Source: Isoptericola dokdonensis DS-3 (GTDB lineage Bacteria > Actinomycetota > Actinomycetes > Actinomycetales > Cellulomonadaceae). From it: a stretch of DNA of 64,000 nt. This document shows positions 58,070 to 64,000 of this stretch, piece after piece. The stretch spans positions 3,534,001 through 3,598,000 of the forward strand of contig NZ_CP014209.1 in assembly GCF_001636295.1 (NCBI RefSeq), in the 5' to 3' direction. Made by a program: the position numbers and the translations under genes. Within the stretch, counting starts at the first letter, position 1, and every line of letters begins with the position of its first letter. The notes beneath the pieces were generated by a model, which made no database searches, had not been told where the DNA came from, and saw only the letters and a program-made list of their open reading frames with translations.

Positions 58070-60172
58070 TCAGAGGCGCTTGCCCACCGGGAACTGCTGC
58101 TTGGTCAGCTTCACCACGACGTGGACGCGGGGCGCCGTGCCGCCGTTGAGCTGGCGGGCCCGCTTCGCGGTGACCGGTCGCAGGACGCCGTCGCGCAGCA
58201 CGTACAGCTGGTCCTTGGTGCGGACCCGCAGGACGACCAGGGAGGGCCGGGAGACCTTCGAGATCTTCGAGGTGACGCCGGTGGCCCACGCCTGCTTCTG
58301 GGTCCGGGCGCGCAGCGCCCCGGAGCGGTCGACGCGCAGGAGGCCCTTCGTCGTGACGACGAAGGTCTTGCCCGGCCTCGTCACGACGCCCGTCGTCTTG
58401 GTGGTCTTGGTCATGCGGGCCATGCTGGCGCCGTCCAGGTAGCCGAAGGGGAGGCCGCGCAGGGGGGTGTTCTGCCGGATCGCGTCGCCGATGTACCCGT
58501 GCCGCAGCCCGGAGGTGACGAGGCGGGTGTTGCCGTTGTCGCGGTTGGTGACGACGACGCCGGGACGCACCACGGGGTCGCGGTACGGCAGCCGCTCGAG
58601 CGCGGTGGCGGACATGGTCACGGTCGTGGTGAGCAGCCCGGCGCGCTTCAGCGACGCGGTGTCGAACGCCTCGCGCTTGACGCCGTCCACCACCCGGAAC
58701 AGCCGTCCGTCGGTGGTGCGGACCGTCTGCCGGAGGCGGCCGCCGGGCTTGAGCGCGTTCCACTGCGTGGCGGTGACGGTGGCGGCGCCGCCGCACCTCA
58801 GGCCGTAGTGCGCGGCCGTGGAGCACCAGGTGGCGTGCCGGCGCCCCGCCTCGACGAGCGCGACATCGCCGGACGGGCTCCGCACGAGCGTGCCGTCCTT
58901 GACGACGGGCCGGGGGGCCGCGTCCTGCGCGGCCTGCGCCCGGCGGCGGATCTCGCCGAGCTTCGGGTAGAGGTAGCGGCCCGGGCACGCGGTGGCCGCG
59001 ACGTCACGGTGACCGAGGATGCGCGGCAACCGCTTGCCCTCGATGGTGGTGGTGCCGGTGGCCGGGACGTCGTGCAGGGCGAGCTTCCACGCCGTGAGCC
59101 GCACGACGGCCGACACGGACGCCGCCGACGGCTGGACGAGGTCGTAGTTGCCGAGCACCGACACCCCGGTGGTGTTCGTGTTGAAACCGATGGCGTGCCC
59201 GCCGATCGTCTGGCTGAGGATGCCGCCGGCGCGACCCTCCCAGACGCGGCCGAACTTGTCGACGAGGAAGTTGTAGCCGATGTCGCCCCAGTCGCGGGTG
59301 TTCGCGTGGTAGGCGTAGATGCCGCGGATGATGCCGGGCACCTGCGCCGACGAGTAGCTGTTCGTCCCGGCGGTGTGGTGGATCGTCGCGCCGCGGATCG
59401 AGCCCTGCCGGGGGCTCCAGGTCATCATCGACTCGTCGGCGCCCCAGGCGGCACGGGTCGCGATGGTCGGTGCGGTGGGCACCGCCGCGGCGACCACCGC
59501 CGCGCCGGACGGGGAGACCTCGGTCGGCGGTGCCGCCACGTCGTCGTCGGCCGCCGACGTGCCCGGGTCGACGACGGCGAGGGCGAGGTCGCGCACGACG
59601 CCCGCCGCGTCCCCGGTGACCCTCGCCTGGACCTGCGCGACGTCACCCACGAGCACCGGCTCGGTGCCGTCGAGGGTGCCGTCCGGGGAGGGTTCGGCCT
59701 GCGTCTCCTCCCAGGCCGACCAGCCGGCGTCGACCGCGGGGTCGGCGGCGGGGTCGGTGCTCGTGCGGACCTCGACGACGAGGGCCGCGGGGTCCACGTC
59801 GCCCGTCCAGGTGACGCCGACGACACCGAAGCCCACGACGGCGGCGGTCGCGACGAGCGGCTCGCCGTCGGCGGCGGCCTTGCGGGCCGCGGCGGTGGTG
59901 CGCGCCGTCGTGCCGGCGTCCTCGACGAGCTCGTCGGGGACGAACCCGGCCTCCTCGGTGCTCGGCTCGACGGGCTCCGCGGCGGGCGGGGTCACCGGGA
60001 TCGCGTCGCCGGTCGCGTCCGTGGGCGGGGCCGGGACGGGGTCGTCGGTCGTCGCGACGGTGGCGGGCACCGGCCCGGGCGCCGCCTGCGCGCCCGGCGG
60101 GACCACGAGGGCGGTCGTCAGCAGGCCGACGGCGGCGGCGACGCCGACGCGTCCGGGGCGGGGGATGCGCAT
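58070..60172 (-). CDS. Secreted peptidoglycan-recognition-type N-acetylmuramoyl-L-alanine amidase with C-terminal repeats
   Basis: The 700-residue protein has a signal peptide (residues 1-30, 'VGVAAAVGLLTTALVVPPGAQAAP'), a Pro/Ala/Glu-rich region, a domain near 100-230, and a PGRP/Amidase_2 domain at about 245-405 with the zinc His pair in 'ATIHHTAGTN', 'GDIGYNFLVDKFGRVWEGRAGG' and 'GHRDVAATACPGRYLY'. It therefore cuts the muramyl-alanine amide bond of peptidoglycan. The remaining 280 residues contain about five imperfect repeats of 50-55 residues with the pattern G-x-L-V-R-x(8)-L-V-x-x-G-x-x-R. ATG 60172 (or the adjacent GTG 60175) follows TACTGT by about 8-10 bases. Confidence 0.92.
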   Translation of the reverse strand: MRIPRPGRVGVAAAVGLLTTALVVPPGAQAAPGPVPATVATTDDPVPAPPTDATGDAIPVTPPAAEPVEPSTEEAGFVPDELVEDAGTTARTTAAARKAAADGEPLVATAAVVGFGVVGVTWTGDVDPAALVVEVRTSTDPAADPAVDAGWSAWEETQAEPSPDGTLDGTEPVLVGDVAQVQARVTGDAAGVVRDLALAVVDPGTSAADDDVAAPPTEVSPSGAAVVAAAVPTAPTIATRAAWGADESMMTWSPRQGSIRGATIHHTAGTNSYSSAQVPGIIRGIYAYHANTRDWGDIGYNFLVDKFGRVWEGRAGGILSQTIGGHAIGFNTNTTGVSVLGNYDLVQPSAASVSAVVRLTAWKLALHDVPATGTTTIEGKRLPRILGHRDVAATACPGRYLYPKLGEIRRRAQAAQDAAPRPVVKDGTLVRSPSGDVALVEAGRRHATWCSTAAHYGLRCGGAATVTATQWNALKPGGRLRQTVRTTDGRLFRVVDGVKREAFDTASLKRAGLLTTTVTMSATALERLPYRDPVVRPGVVVTNRDNGNTRLVTSGLRHGYIGDAIRQNTPLRGLPFGYLDGASMARMTKTTKTTGVVTRPGKTFVVTTKGLLRVDRSGALRARTQKQAWATGVTSKISKVSRPSLVVLRVRTKDQLYVLRDGVLRPVTAKRARQLNGGTAPRVHVVVKLTKQQFPVGKRL

Positions 60173-60353
60173 CACGGGGAGGACAGTACGTCGCCTCGGG
60201 CACCGACGCACCGGCGACCCGGACCTTCCCGCCAGGCGCGACATGTCGGACCGGCGAGCCCCCGGGATCCGACCGTGGGCGCCCCCAGAGTTCACCCACC
60301 AGTCACCCGCAGCCACCGGCCGCCGGGCCGAGGGGCCGCCCTAGACTCGCGGC

Positions 60354-61661
60354 ATGCGCATCTCCGTGGTGGGTCTGGGCTATCTCGGCGCCGTGCACGC
60401 CACGAGCATGGCGAGCCTCGGCCACGACGTCGTGGGGGTCGAGGTCGACCCGGCGAAGGTCGAGGCCCTGGCGCTCGGCAAGGCGCCCTTCTACGAGCCG
60501 GGCTTCGACGAGCTGTTGACGCGGGTCCAGGCGTCGGGGCGGCTCGCGGTGGCCGCGGACCCGTCGGCGGTGGCGGGCTGTGCCGTGCACTTCGTGTGCG
60601 TGGGCACCCCGCAGCGCGCCGACTCCCTGGCCGCCGACCTGCGGTTCGTCGACGCGGCGGTGGCGTCGCTGGTGCCGCACCTGGCGCCGGGCGACGTCGT
60701 CGTGGGCAAGTCGACCGTCCCGGTGGGGACGGCGGCGCGGCTGGCGGAGCAGGTCGAGGCCGTCGGCGCCACGCTCGTGTGGAACCCGGAGTTCCTGCGC
60801 GAGGGGCACGCGGTGGACGACACCCTGCACCCGGACCGGATCGTCTACGGCGTCCCGGCGGGCGCGGCGGGTCAGCGGGCCGCCGCCGTCCTCGACGAGG
60901 TGTACGCGGCGCCGCTCGCGGACGGCGTGCCGCGGATCGTCACCGACCTCCCGACGGCCGAGCTGGTGAAGGTGGCGGCGAACTCGTTCCTCGCCACCAA
61001 GATCTCCTTCATCAACGCGATGGCCGAGCTGTGCGAGGTCGCGGGCGGCGACGTGACCCAGCTCGCCGACGCCATCGGGCACGACGTCCGGATCGGCCGC
61101 CGGTTCCTCAACGCGGGCCTCGGGTTCGGCGGTGGCTGCCTGCCGAAGGACATCCGGGCCTTCATGGCGCGGGCGGACGAGCTCGGCGCGGGGGAGGCGG
61201 TGGCGTTCCTCGCGGAGGTCGACGGCATCAACAACCGCCGCCGCCGGCGCACGGTGGAGCTCGCGGCGGAGGTCGTGGGCGGGGACCTCGCGGGGCGCCG
61301 TGTCGCCGTGCTCGGCGCCGCGTTCAAGCCGGAGAGCGACGACGTGCGGGACTCTCCCGCGCTCGACGTGGCGGAGCGCCTCGCGGCCGCCGGGGCGCTG
61401 GTCGTCGTCACGGACCCGCAGGCGGTCGGCACGGCGCGGGCCCGGGCCCCGCAGCTGACCTACACGCACGACGTCACCGAGGCGCTGGACGGGGCGGAGG
61501 CGGTGCTGGTGCTCACCGAGTGGCGGCAGTACCGCGAGCTCGACCCGGAGCAGGTGGGGCGCCTGGTGGCGCGCCGCGCGGTGCTCGACGGGCGCAACGC
61601 CCTGGACCGCGCCGCCTGGGAGTCGGCAGGCTGGACCTACCGGGCGCTCGGCAGGTCCTGA
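60354..61661 (+). CDS. UDP-glucose 6-dehydrogenase
   Basis: The enzyme oxidises UDP-glucose twice to UDP-glucuronate with NAD, for surface polysaccharides. The 435-residue protein has 'ISVVGLGYLGAVHATSMASLGHDVVGVEVD', 'VGTPQRADSL', 'KSTVPVGTAARL', 'NPEFLREGHAVDDTLHPDRIV' and the catalytic Cys262 in 'GFGGGCLPKDIRAFM'. TAGACT ends 6 bases before the ATG, a leaderless start. Its last 25 bases overlap the 3' end of the convergent TIGR03089 gene. A related specificity such as UDP-N-acetylmannosamine dehydrogenase is less likely given the motifs. Confidence 0.93.
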   Translation: MRISVVGLGYLGAVHATSMASLGHDVVGVEVDPAKVEALALGKAPFYEPGFDELLTRVQASGRLAVAADPSAVAGCAVHFVCVGTPQRADSLAADLRFVDAAVASLVPHLAPGDVVVGKSTVPVGTAARLAEQVEAVGATLVWNPEFLREGHAVDDTLHPDRIVYGVPAGAAGQRAAAVLDEVYAAPLADGVPRIVTDLPTAELVKVAANSFLATKISFINAMAELCEVAGGDVTQLADAIGHDVRIGRRFLNAGLGFGGGCLPKDIRAFMARADELGAGEAVAFLAEVDGINNRRRRRTVELAAEVVGGDLAGRRVAVLGAAFKPESDDVRDSPALDVAERLAAAGALVVVTDPQAVGTARARAPQLTYTHDVTEALDGAEAVLVLTEWRQYRELDPEQVGRLVARRAVLDGRNALDRAAWESAGWTYRALGRS

Positions 61662-62371
61662 GCGTCGCCGGTGACGCGCTCGGCCGCGACCAGGCGGTCG
61701 CGGCGCGCGGCGTCGGTGTCGAGGGCGGCGGTGGTCGCGGCCGACAGGAGCACGACGGACCCGCCCCGGGCCCACACGCCGACGCACGTCGCCAGGACGT
61801 CCGCGACCGGTCGGGCGCCGTGGACGAGCTCGCGCCCGGCCGGGTCCTGCGGCACCTCGCCGACCAGCGGGGCGAGGGGCGCGGCGGCGCCGGGCGCGGG
61901 GTCGAAGCCGATGACGTCCCCGTAGGTCATGACCGCGGCCGCGGCGTCGACCGCGCCCGGGGGCAGGTCGCCGTCGAAGCGGCGGGCCAGGGCGGCGAGC
62001 GTCACCGCGACGACCTCGGCGGTCGTCCCGTTCCACCGGTCGGGCCGGGAGGTCACGACGACGTCGGCGTCGTGGCCGGGGGCGTCCGTCGTCGGGTCGA
62101 CGAGCGTGAGCGTGGCCCCGCAGCGCGCGGCGGCGAGGGCCCACACGGTCTGGCGCCAGCCGACGGGCAGGTCGACGACGACGTCGGTGCCCGGTCCCGC
62201 GTCGAACTCCTCGACGAGCAGGTTGACGGTCTTGGCGACCCAGTTGACCACCACGGCGCCCGACAGCTCGACCCGCTCGCCGTCGTCCCCGTACCAGGTG
62301 AGGGCGGGACGCCCGCCCGCGGCGGCGAGTCGGTCGAGCAGGGCGGGCACGGTGGCGGGCACGGAGGTCAC
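61637..62371 (-). CDS. TIGR03089 family protein
   Basis: The 244-residue protein resembles the N-terminal part of acyl-CoA synthetases/AMP-binding enzymes ('RPALTWYGDDGERVELSGAVVVNWVAKTVNLLVEEF', 'WALAAARCGATLTLVDPTTDAPGHDADVVVTSRPD'), but ends before the catalytic P-loop and the C-terminal domain. This is the TIGR03089 actinobacterial family, of unknown function and presumed inactive as a ligase. TAGGGT ends 6 bases before the GTG at 62371. The gene lies between UDP-glucose dehydrogenase (3' overlap of 25 bases) and whiB2, as in mycobacteria where the homologue (Rv3268) is near the LCP gene. Confidence 0.88.
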   Translation of the reverse strand: MTSVPATVPALLDRLAAAGGRPALTWYGDDGERVELSGAVVVNWVAKTVNLLVEEFDAGPGTDVVVDLPVGWRQTVWALAAARCGATLTLVDPTTDAPGHDADVVVTSRPDRWNGTTAEVVAVTLAALARRFDGDLPPGAVDAAAAVMTYGDVIGFDPAPGAAAPLAPLVGEVPQDPAGRELVHGARPVADVLATCVGVWARGGSVVLLSAATTAALDTDAARRDRLVAAERVTGDAQDLPSAR

Positions 62372-62481
62372 CGGCCAACCCTACGGGTCCGACCAGGGCG
62401 GATGTCCCGTGGTCGGACCTCAAGATCACCTCAGGTGGTTGTGAACAGGTCGTGCAGGTGGGTGACCTAGCACATTTCGGC

Positions 62482-62510
62482 TTGACGACCTTGAAAGACA
62501 CGCGTGTAAT
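62482..62510 (+). promoter_or_regulatory. whiB2 promoter
   Basis: TTGACG at 62482-62487 and TGTAAT at 62505-62510 are separated by 17 bases, one of the best consensus promoters in the window. Transcription should begin near 62517, leaving a leader of about 38 bases with a strong ribosome binding site. Upstream, CACCT and AGGTG around 62427-62437 form a small palindrome. Confidence 0.75.
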
Positions 62511-62554
62511 TCCAGGTATGCAGTTACCCAACGGACGGCATGGAGGGGCACGCC

Positions 62555-62893
62555 ATGTGGAACTTGTTCGACGGGGACCAGGGGGTCTTCCCGTCTGACG
62601 TCGGCAGCGAGCCGGAGCGCGTCGCGCCCGTCCTGCCGCTGTTCGGCCAGGCGGTCGTCGAGGACGACGACACGCTGCTCGGGTGGCAGGAGCGAGCCCT
62701 GTGCGCCCAGACCGACCCGGAGGCCTTCTTCCCGGAGAAGGGCGGGTCCACGCGCGAGGCCAAGAAGGTCTGCGCATCCTGCGAGGTCAAGGCCGAGTGC
62801 CTGGACTACGCCCTCGCGCACGACGAGCGCTTCGGGATCTGGGGCGGGCTGTCGGAGCGCGAGCGCCGCAAGCTCAAGCGGCGCGCCGTCTGA
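62555..62893 (+). CDS. whiB2: WhiB2/WhmD-type iron-sulfur transcription factor
   Basis: The 112-residue WhiB protein has its [4Fe-4S] ligands at Cys50, Cys73, Cys76 and Cys82 ('ALCAQTDPEAFFPEKGGSTREAKKVCASCEVKAECLDYAL') followed by 'FGIWGGLSERERRKLKRR'. An N-terminal extension of about 45 residues and the context (near LCP and TIGR03089 genes) identify WhiB2/WhmD, needed for septation and sporulation in other actinobacteria. ATG 62555 is chosen over ATG 62540 because GGAGGGG lies 8 bases ahead of it. The glycosyltransferase gene follows after about 50 bases. Confidence 0.94.
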   Translation: MWNLFDGDQGVFPSDVGSEPERVAPVLPLFGQAVVEDDDTLLGWQERALCAQTDPEAFFPEKGGSTREAKKVCASCEVKAECLDYALAHDERFGIWGGLSERERRKLKRRAV

Positions 62894-62941
62894 CGCAGGT
62901 CCCACCACCGGGCGTCCGCGGCACGCATCATGGCGGGCAGG

Positions 62942-64000
62942 ATGACTGCACCGCACCTGACCCGGACGCATGCCGACGGGGCCGCACCGCACGGCGCGAC
63001 CCCGCAGGCCGCGCTGACCGACGGCCGCCCGCCCCGTGCGGCCGTCGCGGTCGCCGCCGTCGTCGTGACGCAGGGGCGCACCGCCTACCTGCCCGCCACG
63101 CTCGAGGCGCTGGCCGCGCAGGTCCACGCCCCCGACGACGTCGTCGTGATCGACGTGGACGCCGCCCCCTCGACCGCGGGGCACGCCGACCTCAGCCTGG
63201 GCGGCCACCGGTTCGTCGGCGCCTCCGGCTCCCGCACGCTCGGCGACGCCGTCAACCGTGCGCTCTCCGCAGGCGCGCTGGGCGACGCCGACTGGATCTG
63301 GGTCCTGCACGACGACTCCGCCCCCGCGCCGGACGCCCTCTCGCACCTGCTGCGAGCGGTGGAGCACTCCGCCGCCGTGGCCGTCGCCGGCCCCAAGCAG
63401 GTCCGGTGGGACGTCGACGAGTCCGGGCACCCGGCGGTGCCCGACCGCTCGCGCCCCGGGGTCCTCGTGGAGGTCGGCTTCACCGTCTCGCCGCTGGGAC
63501 GGCGGATGACGGGCATCGACGACACGGAGATCGACCAGGGACAGCACGACGCCCGGGAGGACTGGCTCGCCGTCGGCCTGGCGGGGGCGCTCGTGCGCCG
63601 CAGCGTCTGGGAGCACCTCGGCGGCCCCGACCCCGAGGCCGGACGCTACGGCGACAGCCTCGACCTGTGCCGCCGGGCGCGGCTCGCGGGCCACCGCGTG
63701 GTGGTCGTGCCGGCCGCCGTCGTGCACCACGCGCAGGCGTCGCTGCGGGGCCTGCGCGGCCGCGGCGCGGGGCTCGGCGCGTCGGCCTACGCCCGCCGCC
63801 GCAGCCAGCTCCACGCCCGCCTCGCCGGGGTCCCGCTGCCTCTCGTGCCGGTCGCGATGGTGGCCATGGTCGTCTGGGCGCCGTTCGCCGCCGCCTACCG
63901 GCTCGCGCTCAAGCGCCCGGCCCGGGCCCGTGACGAGCTGCTCGCGCCGCTGGTGACGGTGCTGCGGGTCGTCCCGCTCGTGCGGGGCAGGCGTCGTGCG
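62942..64000 (+). CDS. Family 2 glycosyltransferase (N-terminal part; runs off the window)
   Basis: The visible 353 residues begin with a polar 35-residue N-terminus, then a GT-A fold: 'AAVVVTQGRTAYLPATLEALAAQ', 'DDVVVIDVD', 'DADWIWVLHDDSAPAPDALSHLL' with an acidic metal motif, 'VGLAGALVRRSVWEHLGGPDP', 'DSLDLCRRARLAGHRVVVVPAAVVHH', and a hydrophobic segment near residues 300-320 ('LPLVPVAMVAMVVWAPFAAAY'). It transfers a sugar to a lipid-linked glycan or wall polymer. ATG 62942 has GGCAGG upstream. In Micrococcales the gene after whiB2 is often a very long glycosyltransferase, so much of the protein lies beyond the window. Confidence 0.9.
   Translation, partial: MTAPHLTRTHADGAAPHGATPQAALTDGRPPRAAVAVAAVVVTQGRTAYLPATLEALAAQVHAPDDVVVIDVDAAPSTAGHADLSLGGHRFVGASGSRTLGDAVNRALSAGALGDADWIWVLHDDSAPAPDALSHLLRAVEHSAAVAVAGPKQVRWDVDESGHPAVPDRSRPGVLVEVGFTVSPLGRRMTGIDDTEIDQGQHDAREDWLAVGLAGALVRRSVWEHLGGPDPEAGRYGDSLDLCRRARLAGHRVVVVPAAVVHHAQASLRGLRGRGAGLGASAYARRRSQLHARLAGVPLPLVPVAMVAMVVWAPFAAAYRLALKRPARARDELLAPLVTVLRVVPLVRGRRRA

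Overview
The window is a block of core chromosome from a high-GC Gram-positive actinobacterium. Mycothiol chemistry (Mca), two WhiB proteins, a coproporphyrin-type haem branch (CpfC plus ChdC), LytR-CpsA-Psr proteins, a PdtaS-type kinase and a CebEFG/CebR cellobiose system together point to Micrococcales. A cellulose- or plant-polymer-degrading genus of the Promicromonosporaceae/Cellulomonadaceae type (for example Cellulosimicrobium, Isoptericola or Cellulomonas) fits best; this placement is inference. I saw no insertion sequence, prophage block, CRISPR array, rRNA or tRNA, and no gene-free stretch longer than 300 bases.

Layout. 1-8.5 kb: a truncated HxlR regulator divergent from an NAD(P)-binding reductase, msrA, an unusual nucleotidyltransferase-like/methyltransferase fusion, a CPA1 antiporter, a YdeI-like protein, an AI-2E-type membrane protein and threonine ammonia-lyase. 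8.5-10.9 kb: an ECF42-type sigma operon with two DGPF (YCII) proteins and a small leading ORF. 11-13.4 kb: ectABC for ectoine. 13.5-18.6 kb: greA, a DUF4307 protein, mca, a small membrane protein, a nitrilase, a hemolysin-III/PAQR protein and a short-chain prenyltransferase, in an order that recalls the Rv1080c-Rv1086 region of Mycobacterium tuberculosis. 18.6-23.3 kb: MarR, glycerate kinase, ferrochelatase, coprohaem decarboxylase, TspO-like protein. 23.3-29.3 kb: a PrmC-like methyltransferase and glutamate dehydrogenase, divergent from a fused proline dehydrogenase/aldehyde dehydrogenase. 29.3-31.6 kb: DUF6221, then a coupled patatin and acyltransferase.

31.6-38 kb: a cellobiose/cello-oligosaccharide operon (cebE-cebF-cebG-bglC-cebR, all on the minus strand) with two CebR-like operators upstream and strong hairpins between cistrons. 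38-45 kb: DUF2505, PdtaS kinase, WhiB1, a four-helix membrane protein, and a large FtsK/EccC-like ATPase whose frame runs antisense through its neighbour. 45-53 kb: a FtsX-type ABC exporter with a NarL/DesK-type two-component pair, then an OmpR-type pair. 53-64 kb: GtrA, purK-purE, two LCP enzymes, a peptidoglycan-recognition amidase with a five-fold C-terminal repeat, UDP-glucose dehydrogenase, a TIGR03089 protein, WhiB2 and the start of a family 2 glycosyltransferase. This last block is cell-envelope centred and resembles the Rv3260c-Rv3277 neighbourhood.

Two signals cut across the window. Many first genes of transcription units have a TAnnnT-like -10 only 6-8 bases before the start codon, the signature of leaderless transcripts. 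Many convergent or intercistronic gaps hold strong GC-rich hairpins without a U tract, including a 66-bp near-perfect palindrome and a regularly spaced alternating array near position 1.1 kb. The most unusual protein is the fusion at 2012-3583.
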